Shown: positions 27,993-36,953, counted from the first letter of the stretch. The stretch is 64,000 nt of DNA from Mycolicibacterium tusciae (GCF_002086795.1 NZ_MVIM01000006.1:293879-357878), one strand, 5' to 3'. Numbers and translations are program-made. Notes: a model not told the origin generated them from the letters alone.

Positions 27993-28920
27993 TCATACCA
28001 GCTTTAAGCCAATCCCGAGGGCTGCATCAGTTTTCGCCATCGACGCCTCGGGGTCCTGGTCGCGACTTGTCAGCGCCCGTATGGCATCAATCGTATCCGG
28101 AATGACGATGGCCTGGTTGTCCACCATATAGGCATAGAAGGCTTCGCCCTCGCTGACGGCCACCATGTCTTCCCACAACGCGACCTCGTAGAGATCGTCG
28201 CGCGGGCGCCCGAGGTCTGCCATCAATTCCTTGACGGTGTTGAGCGCTGTCAAGCCATCATCCATGCGGATCATCGCGATTCGCGACGACTGCCGGAAGG
28301 CGTCGATGACTTCTTCGGCGCTGGCGTCTCGGGTGAGCTGAACCGACCAGCTGTGCAGGTGAGCCAGCGTCTGCGGCACCTTGACCGCGATCGTCACCAC
28401 GTCCAGCTCAGCATCGACGGTCTGGGCATCCGGCCCCTGGTGGCTGGGAATCGTGGCCTCCGGCACCAGGGTGTTCATAATGCCGCCCTCATGACTCTCC
28501 CATGGGTCAGTCGCCCGGCGCATCGTAGTTCGCCTCGGCCACAAAGGAGTGCCCGGTAACCTCGTGATTCTCGCCACCTTGCACGATGAATTTCACCCCA
28601 TGCGCACGGTAGTACTCAGCGTTCTGCGCGCCCAACGGTTTTGGCGTGCAATCGACCACCACCTCGGCATCGTTGAGTAGATCCTCGAGATTACCTGCTA
28701 CTTGCAGACCCCCACCGCGCATGACCTCGGTACGGTCGTCAACGGAGGAGAAGATTCGGAACCCTTTTTGCTCGGCAATTCTCATTCGCCATCCGGCGTC
28801 GATATCTGCGATACCGACCAGTTCCAAATCTTCCTGATTTGCCACCGCATCGGCGACCCGCTTGCCGATGACGTCATATCCGTTCACCGCAACGCGGATC
28901 TTTGCCGACTGCGCGCTCAC
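27993..28920 (-). pseudogene. Type II (archaeal-type) GAPDH with active-site deletion
   Basis: From ATG 28920 the frame reads the NAD(P)-binding half (Ile-Arg-Val-Ala-Val-Asn-Gly-Tyr-Asp-Val-Ile-Gly-Lys-Arg-Val) to Glu-Ala-Asn-Tyr-Asp-Ala and then stops. The second half resumes in another frame at Arg-Arg-Ala-Thr-Asp-Pro-Trp-Glu-Ser-His-Glu-Gly-Gly-Ile-Met-Asn and runs to 27993. In intact relatives the Ser-Cys-Asn-Thr-Thr active-site segment lies between these blocks. About 35 codons including the catalytic cysteine are gone, so the enzyme is dead although both halves are well preserved. The loss therefore looks recent. Confidence 0.8.
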
Positions 28921-28966
28921 AGGTGCTCCGTTCTAAATGTTCTTCGTTCGGCCGGCCTCAGCCGAA

Positions 28967-29235
28967 TCAGGCGGTTTGTTGGGTTTCGCGTCGCAAAGTG
29001 AATATCTTGGCGTGCCCGCATCGGTTCAAAGATGCCCCGGTGACCGAGCATGGCGGTCCTCGTGCACGGATTTCGAGTGCGGTGCGAAGCCACGGTCCAA
29101 AATCATCTGACAGCAGAGGTTGTAGAACAAAACACGAGGTGGCGAGGTAGACACTGTAAACGCTACTCCAGCCCAGGCCTGACGAGAATGCGATGTAGCT
29201 CCCACGGAAGCCGGCGAACATGACGGCGAAGGCAT
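28967..29235 (-). pseudogene. DUF5676-like membrane protein fragment joined to a transposase piece
   Basis: After Glu-His-Ala-Asn the frame changes in character to Ala-Phe-Ala-Val-Met-Phe-Ala-Gly-Phe-Arg-Gly-Ser-Tyr, Gly-Leu-Gly-Trp-Ser-Ser-Val-Tyr-Ser-Val-Tyr. This parallels Ala-Phe-Pro-Gly-Phe-Ser-Trp-Ser-Val, Gly-Met-Gly-Trp-Ser-Ile-Val-Tyr-Ser-Val-Tyr in the intact gene at 31241-31537. It is a 3' fragment of a paralogue fused by deletion to an IS256-type transposase remnant. Confidence 0.55.
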
Positions 29236-29856
29236 TGGCGTGTTCTCCAACACCTCGCGCACTCGCCGCGGTGAGCGCCTTTGCCCCGTCGATGACCACC
29301 AGCAGCCCGTCATCGAACGTCAATCCATGCCCGACCAGGCCTGCCAGCAGCGAGCCCATCCCGGTCTTGTTCTCCGTTGGAGTCCTCCCCAGCCGACCGA
29401 TTTCTTTGTTCCGTCGGCGGTGATCGCCAGCGCCACCACCGCGCACCGCTCAGCCATGTGCTAGCCATCGAGCATGAGGACCTCGAGTCGCGGCCCGTCA
29501 GGCCGTGGACATCAGCTCGGCCAGCGCGGTCTCGGTCCGGCGCACGAACCGGCGCGAAATCGCCGAGCGGCTGGTCGATTTCTTCTCCTTGTCAACCCGG
29601 CTCGGCGGGTGTGCCGGCGGGTGGCCACCCCAGCCAGTATTCGCTCCATCACCACCTGGGCCAGCAGGTCGTCGGCGACGAAGTGCGCGTAGCTCGTCAA
29701 CGACACCTCCTGACTGTCGAGTCCGGGCTCGCGGCCGGGGTCACCGATCCCCTTCCCGGCGACGTGACGCACCGCGGCCCGGCCACCGTTTTGCTTACCC
29801 TTCGGCCGATAGGCCTCGGCGATCTCGGCCTCAAACATCTCGGCCATCACCGCCAT
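29236..29856 (-). mobile_element. IS256-like transposase remnant with internal damage
   Basis: Read from 29856 downward: Met-Phe-Glu-Ala-Glu-Ile-Ala-Glu-Ala, Leu-Ala-Gln-Val-Val-Met-Glu-Arg-Ile-Leu-Ala-Gly-Val-Ala-Thr-Arg-Arg, later (other frame) Cys-Ala-Val-Val-Ala-Leu-Ala-Ile-Thr-Ala-Asp-Gly-Thr-Lys-Lys and Leu-Leu-Val-Val-Ile-Asp-Gly-Ala-Lys-Ala-Leu. These are consecutive blocks of a Mutator-type transposase. Frame changes and the missing C-terminal third show it is dead. Confidence 0.7.
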
Positions 29857-29986
29857 CTTTGGCGGCCACGCTCATCGCGATCAGCCCTCACGTGCGGCGC
29901 CAACGATATCGAGAGCGCGCGCTTGATCTGGGCGCGGAGGACTCCGTCGATTGATGAGATGTATGTCCGCCGCGCGTGGGACCATC

Positions 29987-30724
29987 ATGGCGATGCCAGA
30001 GTCAACAGAGCACCCTCCAGCGACTTGCGACGAGGAACTGCTGCGTTGGTTGGGACCGGACTTCGCTCTACTCGCCGGCGGTGACCCCGACCGGGTGACT
30101 CGGATTCGGGACGAAGTGGCGTCCGGATTTACAGCCTTGGCGAAGGTCACGAACGCCGTGTCATTTTTCGGCTCCGCGCGCACGCCGCCGGATCACCCGC
30201 ACTACAAGCTGGCGCACGCACTGGCTGCACGGCTGGGCGCGCTGGGTTTCGACATCATCACGGGTGGAGGACCCGGGATTATGGAGGCCGCCAACCGCGG
30301 CGCACGCGAGGCTGGCGTGCGTTCGATCGGCCTTGGCATAGAGCTCGCCCAAGAACAGGGCATCAATCCCTTCGTCGATCTCGAGCTTCACTTCCAGTAT
30401 TTCTTTGTCCGCAAACTGATGTTCGTCCGCTACGCGAACGGGTTCGTAGTCCTTCCGGGAGGCTTCGGAACGCTCGATGAGCTCTTCGAGGCCTTGACTC
30501 TGATACAAACCGAAAAGATCCGCCACTTTCCGGTCGTGCTCGCGGGATCGGCGCACTGGAGTGGACTGCAGCGATGGATCCGCGAACGGCTGCTCAAGCC
30601 GGGAATGGTTGCGGCCGATGACGTTGAGCTACTTGTGCTCGCCGACGATCCTGACGAGATCGGCGAGATTGTCGATCGTTGCCGCCATCGTCAGTTGCAG
30701 ACCTACCGATCGTCTGGATCGTGA
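29987..30724 (+). CDS. LOG-family (TIGR00730) nucleotide-binding protein
   Basis: About 245 residues. Rossmann-like protein with Gly-Gly-Gly-Pro-Gly-Ile-Met-Glu and the diagnostic Pro-Gly-Gly-Phe-Gly-Thr-Leu-Asp-Glu-Leu-Phe-Glu near residue 165. The family includes cytokinin-activating phosphoribohydrolases (LOG) and proteins misnamed lysine decarboxylases. The substrate in mycobacteria is a nucleotide monophosphate by analogy with Rv1205. ATG 29987 has GGGA 6 bp upstream; in-frame starts upstream lack family likeness. The gene stands alone after an IS remnant. Confidence 0.88.
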   Translation: MAMPESTEHPPATCDEELLRWLGPDFALLAGGDPDRVTRIRDEVASGFTALAKVTNAVSFFGSARTPPDHPHYKLAHALAARLGALGFDIITGGGPGIMEAANRGAREAGVRSIGLGIELAQEQGINPFVDLELHFQYFFVRKLMFVRYANGFVVLPGGFGTLDELFEALTLIQTEKIRHFPVVLAGSAHWSGLQRWIRERLLKPGMVAADDVELLVLADDPDEIGEIVDRCRHRQLQTYRSSGS

Positions 30725-31240
30725 GTTGAGCGGGACTGTGGTGTTGCCTGTTTCACCGCACAATTGTTCGGCGTCGTCTCGGTTGAGGGCAGCGGAGGCG
30801 ATATGGCGATTACTTCGAGGTGCCGCAGCCGACGAGCACCAATGTGGCACGGTGAGCCTCCCACCAAGCCAGGCCAATCCGCGCCCTCAGCTGCCCGGTT
30901 CAGTCAGAGTGGGCGGTGGGCCCAGGGTCGAAGAGGATTTTGGTCCAGCCGTATCCGGGCAGCAAATCCGCCGTCGACCGAGAATGAAAGACGGTGCCCG
31001 AGCCTTGCGCGGTCGAACACGCGACAATGACCAGCCACGGGTGTGGACTACATGTGCCGATCGGATTCCGGTAGTACTGAAGTATCCGACGATGCCAGGC
31101 CGCGCAGAACTTCTCCAATTTCGTTGGAAGTCTACATGAGTCGGGCTGATCGACGACTATTGCTAGTGCTTGCGCCGTGGTTTGCTGGTTCGCTTACCAT
31201 GGTTGCGGAGCCAACAGCTTTGCGCCGGACAGTGCCGCTT
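30725..31240. other. Stretch with only a relic
   Basis: Minus strand at about 30900-30970 reads Leu-Leu-Pro-Gly-Tyr-Gly-Trp-Thr-Lys-Ile-Leu-Phe-Asp-Pro-Gly, a shorter version of the relic tail at 19342-19520. Nothing else supported. Confidence 0.35.
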
Positions 31241-31537
31241 TTAACGGACGCTCTGGTGTTCGGCACGCGAACGACGGTCGACCGTGACGCGGCAGCACAG
31301 GTTATATGCCCAGACGAACACCACCCCGGCGTACACGCTGTAGACGATGCTCCAGCCCATGCCGGTCAAGAATCCGACGACACTCCAGCTGAAGCCGGGA
31401 AATGCGGCGGCAAAGGCACTGTCGGTAAACGTCGAGTGCGCCAGAGCCCGCCAGATGAAGCAGAGCACGTAGGTGATGACGCCGAACACCGCCAATGCTG
31501 AGCTCACGCGCGTGATGCTCAACCTCTTGTTAACCAC
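31241..31537 (-). CDS. DUF5676-like small membrane protein
   Basis: About 98 residues from GTG 31537 (GAGGGG upstream). Two hydrophobic segments: Ala-Leu-Ala-Val-Phe-Gly-Val-Ile-Thr-Tyr-Val-Leu-Cys-Phe-Ile near residue 15, and the C-terminal Gly-Phe-Leu-Thr-Gly-Met-Gly-Trp-Ser-Ile-Val-Tyr-Ser-Val-Tyr ending with an Asn-Leu-Cys-Cys and a basic tail. The hairpin layout fits DUF5676, often seen beside heavy-metal genes. Function unknown. A fragmentary paralogue sits at 28967-29235. Confidence 0.6.
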   Translation of the reverse strand: MVNKRLSITRVSSALAVFGVITYVLCFIWRALAHSTFTDSAFAAAFPGFSWSVVGFLTGMGWSIVYSVYAGVVFVWAYNLCCRVTVDRRSRAEHQSVR

Positions 31538-31561
31538 CTGACGTCCCCTCGATGTATGCAT

Positions 31562-31933
31562 TCTGTGTGTATGAACAACGACTGTGACTCAAAAAGTGCG
31601 ACACCCGCAAAAGGACTTCTGATCACCACGCGGCGCCGAAAGTTCTCATTGCTTCAACCGCCCGGCCACTGGCGAGCCCAACTTCGACTCGTGGCGACCG
31701 ACCGACCGCCAGTCCCAAGGTACCTGCTCACATCATGTTAGATCTCGCAAAACGCTTCGCTGGTTGTCCTCATAGAGACGACGCACTTACCGGATCGCAG
31801 TGCGGTGTTGGCATAGTCTCCTCGATCGCAATGCCCCGCGTAGCGGCCCCGTTTTGCAACAACTCAACCGCCGTCGGGGACGTCGATGCGCAGGTGCCGG
31901 GCTGGCGCGGCTATTAAGGTTCCCCGGCTCTAG
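31562..31933. other. Stretch without a supported gene
   Basis: No convincing coding sequence. It leads into the operator cluster at 31934. Confidence 0.35.
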
Positions 31934-31965
31934 TACTGGTACAGATAGTACTGATATGTCACGTA
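31934..31965 (+). promoter_or_regulatory. Overlapping operators: TACTG-N7-TAGTA and TACTG-N7-ACGTA
   Basis: Dyads at 31934-31950 and 31949-31965 share two bases; a further TACTG and TAGTA follow at 31964-31983 with a 10-bp spacer. They lie about 290 bp before the secreted Cys protein at 32241, the only intact gene downstream on the plus strand. Confidence 0.6.
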
Positions 31966-32240
31966 CTGATGATGCAAATAGTACCTCAAGGGTGCGCACG
32001 GACACGTACGGAGATCGGGACGTGGTGCGATGCGCTCAGTTTGTTCCGGCGCATTTCGGAGCCGTTGGCAGGCCTAAGACTAAGCCGTCATGTCTGAGCA
32101 GGGCGCAACCGGTGAGGGGCCGCCTCGCAGACGTCGTTGACGGCCTTGCGCGGGACGCCACCATCGCTAATATGGACATTGTTAGTACTAGGTCACCCAA
32201 TGGAAACTTCCAGCGGGCCTTAACGGCAGAGAGCATCGTG

Positions 32241-32597
32241 ATGGCTATCGACAATCCCGTGCGGCGGCTTTTTGTGAGGGTGTGGATTGCAGCCGCTGCT
32301 GGGCTCCTCCTGTTGGCCCCGGTCCCGGCTGTGAACAGCGAGCCGACCGCGTCAGCGCAACCGTGTGTATCCGGCGAGGAACCAGATCCGTTGACCGGGA
32401 CGTGTGTGCCCCACCTCGTTCCCAGAACACCGCAAGGCGCCATCCCCGGGAACCCCGACGTACCAGCGGTGCTGGGGCGGCCCTGCACTACACCCGCGGA
32501 ATGCGCCCGCCTGGGGCGGGATCCGGGGACTCTGCCCCCCCAACCGGTTCCGCATTCCAAGACCGGCCACGACGGTAATGCAAGCAGTCACCCATAG
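32241..32597 (+). CDS. Secreted four-Cys protein, CVPHL/PGNPDVP family (copy 1)
   Basis: 118 residues. A signal peptide (Arg-Arg-Leu-Phe...Ala-Val-Asn-Ser) precedes a Pro-rich domain with Cys-x10-11-Cys-Val-Pro-His-Leu-Val-Pro-Arg-Thr-Pro, then Ile-Pro-Gly-Asn-Pro-Asp-Val-Pro-Ala, Pro-Cys-Thr-Thr and Cys-Ala-Arg-Leu-Gly-Arg, ending in Pro-Val-Pro-His-Ser-Lys-Thr-Gly-His-Asp-Gly with Ser-His-Pro. The four cysteines suggest two disulfides; the histidine tail could bind metal. The function is not known. An intact paralogue is at 56492-56878, a broken one at 27440-27835. All have dyad-type sites upstream. GTG 32238 directly before the ATG is an alternative start. Confidence 0.75.
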   Translation: MAIDNPVRRLFVRVWIAAAAGLLLLAPVPAVNSEPTASAQPCVSGEEPDPLTGTCVPHLVPRTPQGAIPGNPDVPAVLGRPCTTPAECARLGRDPGTLPPQPVPHSKTGHDGNASSHP

Positions 32598-32829
32598 CCA
32601 CAGCGCGTCGGCCGCAGTTTCCGAAGACGACCACACCCCTGCGATCCGGGACGAGTCGGACATCTAGAAAACGAACGTTCCGGCGTGTCGCCCCGCGGCG
32701 TGAACTTGCGATGTGGCTCGCGCTCAGTAGGCAATGACGACCCGACGAGGATGAAGACGGCGAGCGAACCCCGCGGTTACCCAGCTCGATGACGACGTCC
32801 TGCAGGAACATCGTGCCCTCGCTGTGTCG

Positions 32830-33370
32830 AGTGCAAAGCCTTGATTTCATCGACCGCGACCTCGGTAAATATTGGAGATCCGCTCCCCGCGACACCGACA
32901 CGCGTACACCTCGGCCAGGCGCATCATGATATCGGGGGTAGCTATGCCGCGCGGATACAGTGACAGCACAATGGAATTGATGCTGTTGAACCGGCGGTCT
33001 TTCTTCGCCGCAAATCGCCGGATCAAACGACCCGTGCGGTCGCGGGGCGAGTCAATCTTGACGCGACCATTGAACGTGGTCACCGTTTTCGGCGTCGTGC
33101 CGTTCGCGAGAATACCCGAGCCAGGCCCTGCCGGACCGCCTCATACCCGAAGATATGGGTCAGCTCCGAGTTCAGCGCGCGTTCCAGCACGGCCTTGGTC
33201 AACTCGTTTCGCAAACCATCAGCGCCGTCGATCGTGGTTCCCTCTTTGACCGCATCCTTGATCAGCGAATCCAACTCGGCGGTAGACGTCTCAGCGGTAA
33301 ACGTCTCCGCCAATCGCCGAGGCGCGTTCCGCCGTACCCGCCACCTGACGTGGTCTTGCCCGCAAAACAT
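32830..33370 (-). mobile_element. IS256-family transposase remnant, N-terminal half
   Basis: Reading down from 33370: Gly-Leu-Arg-Asn-Glu-Leu-Thr-Lys-Ala-Val-Leu-Glu-Arg-Ala-Leu-Asn-Ser-Glu-Leu, then in a second frame Gly-Arg-Val-Lys-Ile-Asp-Ser-Pro-Arg-Asp-Arg, Ile-Val-Leu-Ser-Leu-Tyr-Pro-Arg-Gly-Ile-Ala-Thr-Pro-Asp-Ile and Val-Tyr-Ala-Cys. These are the standard N-terminal blocks of IS256-type transposases. The DDE C-terminal part is missing. Confidence 0.75.
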
Positions 33371-33417
33371 CCTTACTGTCTGCCCGAACGGCGCTCCGCT
33401 GATGGACTACCCCGGCC

Positions 33418-33545
33418 TTACACAGACGGAATGCCACGGCCCGTGGGAGGGCTGTCCTCGTACAGGTGCCCGCGGAGAGCGCGCAGCACTTTGGTGCCGT
33501 CGGGGAGCTGGTGATCAGTCCAGCCTTCGAGCCCGGGGATGAAGA
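33418..33545 (-). pseudogene. DUF222/13E12-type HNH protein, C-terminal relic
   Basis: A minus-strand frame reads Leu-Glu-Gly-Trp-Thr-Asp-His-Gln-Leu-Pro-Asp-Gly-Thr-Lys-Val and Gly-His-Leu-Tyr-Glu-Asp-Ser-Pro before a stop at 33418-33420. This resembles the tail that follows the HNH domain of mycobacterial DUF222 (13E12 repeat) proteins. No HNH domain remains. Confidence 0.45.
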
Positions 33546-33724
33546 GTCTTGATCACATGATGAGTGCTGCAGTGGTGTAATGCCCGGTGCTGCTGATACC
33601 TCGTTAGTATGACTTCCGGTCGGTCCACCTGTGGCGAGCGGTGTGGTCATGCGATGCGTGCAAGACCGTCGCTGGCCGCGACCGATTTGAAGGCCTGTCA
33701 AACTGCAGTCGGTGTGGTCTGTGG

Positions 33725-34846
33725 CTAATGCCCATGGTCGTCGGGCGACTCTTCTTGACTGCTGGTAGCCGGTTCTGGCAACTTCAATGTCGTGGTTGTG
33801 GACGCGCCCGGTGCGGGGCGGCGGATTGAATAGCTGATGCCGGTGGGTTCGGCGCCGGTTGGAACCGTTGCCGCCACCGAGGACGTGGCTAATTCGATAA
33901 CCGAGACTGTGTCGCTGTAGCTGTTGGTCACCCATGCCCGTGTGCTTGTGTCATCGATAACGACACCGTGGGGTCCGGAACCGGTGTTTACTCTGCTGCG
34001 CACGGTCATTGAATGGGTGTCGATCACCGACGCGGTGTTTCCCGGCTGGTCGCGTGTGCCCTGGTCTGCGGACACGACGGTTTCTCCATCGGGAGCCAGA
34101 AAGACCTGGACTGGCGGGGTCGGCACGGATACGGTACCGACCACCGTCCGAGTAGCCAGATCCACCTTCGCCACCGACGACGGATCACTGATTCCTGTGT
34201 AGGCGTAGCGGCCATCGGCGGTGACGGCCACCTGAGCCGGGCCCGCGCCCACGGGAACCGCGCCCAACAGCGTGTCAGTGGCGGGGTCGATCACATCGAG
34301 CGCGCCGGCCATGGTGTTGGCCACGACGATGATTGAGCCGTCGCCGGCGGGTCGCAGACCGTGCGGCATCCCGCCAAGCGTGATGCGGCCGGTCGGCTGC
34401 AGTTCAGGGGCCCGGTACACCGACACGGTGCCATCTGCCGCATTGGTCACGTAGACTTTGCCGTTGGCTTCGATGACGTGCGCAGGCTCTGCACCGGTTG
34501 GGGCGGTTGCCTTGACCGCAAATGTCGCCGCGTCGATCGCCACCAACAGATTTTCGCTACCGCTGACCGCGTATACGGTGTCCCCGCCAGGGCCCATTTG
34601 AACGTTGTGCGGCTCCTCGATCCCGTCGAGCGTGGCGATCACGGCGTTCGTCGACGCGTCGATGACCGTGATGCTGTCGCCGTCCTCATCTGCTACCCAT
34701 ACCGAGCCGGTTACGCTGCCAGCTGGCTCGGGCGATGCGCCTTCCTGTCTCGCGGGTCCATCCGCTTCGCCCGAGCAACCCGTCAATGCCATTGCCAGCA
34801 TCACGACTAGGGCTATCGGATGTAGCGGAACTCCCCTTTTACTCAT
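33725..34846 (-). CDS. YVTN-type seven-bladed beta-propeller lipoprotein
   Basis: 373 residues from ATG 34846. Signal peptide with lipobox Ala-Leu-Thr-Gly-Cys near residue 24; then repeated blades with the YVTN signature (Val-Tyr-Val-Thr-Asn-Ala-Ala-Asp-Gly-Thr-Val-Ser-Val, Ala-Trp-Val-Thr-Asn-Ser-Tyr-Ser-Asp-Thr-Val-Ser-Val). It should be an exported lipid-anchored propeller, a scaffold or binding protein. The C-terminus ends Asp-Asp-His-Gly-His, a possible metal site. A perfect TACTA-N7-TAGTA dyad lies 149 bp upstream. The role is unknown; co-location with copper genes suggests an envelope stress function. Confidence 0.82.
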   Translation of the reverse strand: MSKRGVPLHPIALVVMLAMALTGCSGEADGPARQEGASPEPAGSVTGSVWVADEDGDSITVIDASTNAVIATLDGIEEPHNVQMGPGGDTVYAVSGSENLLVAIDAATFAVKATAPTGAEPAHVIEANGKVYVTNAADGTVSVYRAPELQPTGRITLGGMPHGLRPAGDGSIIVVANTMAGALDVIDPATDTLLGAVPVGAGPAQVAVTADGRYAYTGISDPSSVAKVDLATRTVVGTVSVPTPPVQVFLAPDGETVVSADQGTRDQPGNTASVIDTHSMTVRSRVNTGSGPHGVVIDDTSTRAWVTNSYSDTVSVIELATSSVAATVPTGAEPTGISYSIRRPAPGASTTTTLKLPEPATSSQEESPDDHGH

Positions 34847-34994
34847 GGTTGAAATTGGCTTCAGCCGATGCGGCACATAGTGAGTCCATCGGAACACAGC
34901 CGGTCTCGCATCAGCGCCGGCTGGCATGTAAGGAACGACTGAGGCGCCACCCGAGCTAGGGAGATCGGACCGGCGCCCCAGCCGCCCCGACACA

Positions 34995-35011
34995 TACTAA
35001 CCTAAATAGTA
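34995..35011 (-). promoter_or_regulatory. TACTA-N7-TAGTA operator of the YVTN lipoprotein
   Basis: TACTAACCTAAATAGTA, upstream of the gene starting at 34846 and reading away from it. Perfect half-sites with the standard 7-bp spacer. Confidence 0.65.
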
Positions 35012-35321
35012 GATAGCGAAAGTACTTCCTGAGACAGATACCGAAAGTTCGCGTATAGCCGTGTCGTTCGTGGCAAACTGCCACGGGTGCAGATACCGAG
35101 GCGGCTTTCGAAGGGCGCTGGAAGCGTCCGGAGCGTCACCCGCCCCCGGCGCCATTCGAGCGGTTGCAGCCTCCCTGAATCGCCATGGGGAGCCGTGCCA
35201 GAGAGCTGCCGTTCTCGACGCTTGTCAATAAGTAAGCGCCACCCGCGTCAGCACCTGGGCTGGTTTCGGCTGAGTGTGGCATCGTGGCGTGCCGCCACTG
35301 TGGACACTACCTGGACGGTAC

Positions 35322-35534
35322 TCATGTCATCCGCACGGCGGTATATCCGGACTCGTTCTACGGCCGCCATTATGGCCGCATCGGCGATGGGCTCCTCACT
35401 GGTGACGACCAGTTCGCCGGTGGCAGCGCTCACCTCGACATGCTTGACGCCGCCGAGGGATCTGACTTCCTCGCGGACCGACATCTCACAGTGACCGCAT
35501 GTCATCCCGGAGACGCGTATTCCGCTGTGGCCAT
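35322..35534 (-). pseudogene. HMA copper-chaperone gene with two compensating frameshifts
   Basis: ATG 35534 follows AGGAGG by 6 bp and starts Met-Ala-Thr-Ala-Glu-Tyr. One base missing near 35514-35517 breaks the frame before Val-Ser-Gly-Met-Thr-Cys-Gly-His-Cys, the metal motif. Near 35350 one extra base displaces the end, which otherwise reads Ser-Gly-Tyr-Thr-Ala-Val-Arg-Met-Thr and stops at 35322. With both corrected it is a normal HMA protein of about 70 residues. The two changes restore each other, so only the middle would be in frame without a start. It could be decay or sequence error. Confidence 0.65.
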
Positions 35535-35711
35535 TGGTGTATTCCTCCTCATGGGGACGATCGGCCAGCTCACTCCGTTTAGGAAACCGGGGCAGGTCAG
35601 GCTCTGCGTGTCATGCCGCAGAAGCGGGCCGGGCCCATACTGAATCACAGAAGCCAACGATGCCATCGATGCCATCGGCCTGCTGGCTACCCTCGGGAGG
35701 CTTCGCAGCGA

Positions 35712-36119
35712 TCAGCCCAGCGATGAGAGCAGCTGTTCGCACGCCTGCCCGCAACGCCGACACACCTCGGAGCAGATTCGGCAGTGTTCGTGGTGCTCGG
35801 CATGCCTAGCGCATTCATCGCCACAGGACTGACACGCCGTGGCGCAGGCCTGCAACACCGGACGGGTCAGATTGGCATCGTAGCCGGTGTGGCGCGAAAG
35901 CACCCGACCCGTCGTCTCACACAGATCTGCACAATCGAGGTTGGTGCGAATGCAGGTGGTCAGCTCTTGGACCGATTGTTCACTCAGACAGGCATCTGCG
36001 CATGCGGTACATGCCTGTGCGCATTCGATACACGCCTCGATGCACGCCGTCAATGCCGCACGGTCGATGCCGCCGAGATCCTGCGGGTAGGTTTCCAGCA
36101 TTTCAGCCGCGGTGCTCAT
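35712..36119 (-). CDS. Cys-rich four-helix-bundle copper-storage-type protein
   Basis: 135 residues from ATG 36119 (GAGG upstream), with 18 cysteines in Cys-x2-3-Cys spacing along predicted helices (Thr-Ala-Cys-Ile-Glu-Ala-Cys-Ile-Glu-Cys, Ala-Cys-Thr-Ala-Cys-Ala-Asp-Ala-Cys) and a His-Ala-Glu-His-His-Glu-His-Cys loop. This is the DUF326/Csp layout, in which a tetramer of four-helix bundles stores many Cu(I) ions inside. No signal peptide is seen, so it is cytosolic, like Csp3. It complements the pumps, oxidase and chaperones on the element. Confidence 0.88.
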   Translation of the reverse strand: MSTAAEMLETYPQDLGGIDRAALTACIEACIECAQACTACADACLSEQSVQELTTCIRTNLDCADLCETTGRVLSRHTGYDANLTRPVLQACATACQSCGDECARHAEHHEHCRICSEVCRRCGQACEQLLSSLG

Positions 36120-36369
36120 TTGCCTCACTCCATCACTGTTGTCAGGTGTTGTGCCGCGAGGTTTCATCAAGACGCGGCTATCCGTGTGACCGCGGCCAGC
36201 CTGACGGCACAGCCACAACTCATGGACGACAGGCGCATACCCCACACATCTACGGTGAAACTCCGTAGGCCAAGCGTAGGGCAAGGGCGTGCCGTCGACA
36301 AGTACCCCGCGCGCCGCAGCGGCCTGCATCGAACGCCGGCGGCTTGGATACCGGGACGCGATACGCCAG

Positions 36370-36850
36370 TTAGCCTGCACCACACCGACGCGATGAACGC
36401 GACGCTGACGCGATACCGATCAGCAGCATCATCCCCGGGCGACGGACTTCAGCTCGGGCCCACCCGCCGGTGAGATAAAGGCATACCGCCGGAGACGGAT
36501 AAGCGTGCCACAGATTCGGTGCGATCCACGCGACACCACGCTGCCCGCCATCCGAGGTAGCCGAACAGTTCGGCGACCATGTGGCTGAACAGCACCACCG
36601 GTACGGACAAAATCAGGCTGCCCCAGAGAACCTGCCGCGCAACACATCCCCGGACGTCCCCGTGCCCGCCATGGCGGTCATGGCCCGAGCCCGGGCTATC
36701 TTAAGCGACGTAGGCCAAGTGTTCGCCGTGTCCGGCCTGGGGGTCGTGTTCGCTCGGGATAGGACTCTGTATCTGAGGGGCCGTGGTGTCCGAGCCGTTC
36801 GAGGTGTCGGTCAGCATGTCCGTGCTCCGGGCGAGAGATCACAACTCCTT
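36370..36850 (-). pseudogene. N-terminal remnant of a second CopB-type ATPase
   Basis: The DNA runs parallel to the first 600 bp of the intact ATPase at 13628-15856: the block around ATCAGCAGCATCATCCC, the membrane segments, and the His-containing start. Several indels break the frame and the catalytic two thirds are absent. The promoter dyad TACTGGCCGTCTTAGTA at 36937-36953 is still intact. Confidence 0.7.
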
Positions 36851-36936
36851 CTGTGGGCCGCCGTGTGGCCGGTGGCGCTGTCGCCAGCCCGTTCGCGGTC
36901 GCGTGTCCGGCGGTCGAATCGGATACCGTGATCTTC

Positions 36937-36953
36937 TACTGGCCGTCTTAGTA
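36937..36953 (-). promoter_or_regulatory. TACTG-N7-TAGTA operator before the ATPase remnant
   Basis: TACTGGCCGTCTTAGTA, inside CTACTGGCCGTCTTAGTAG. It is homologous to the operator of the intact CopB-type ATPase at 15950-15966 in both half-sites and position. Confidence 0.65.

Noticed and set aside
33600..33612. TACCTCGTTAGTA near the YVTN gene 3' end
   Set aside because: Spacing does not fit the dyad and it is not upstream of a supported gene.
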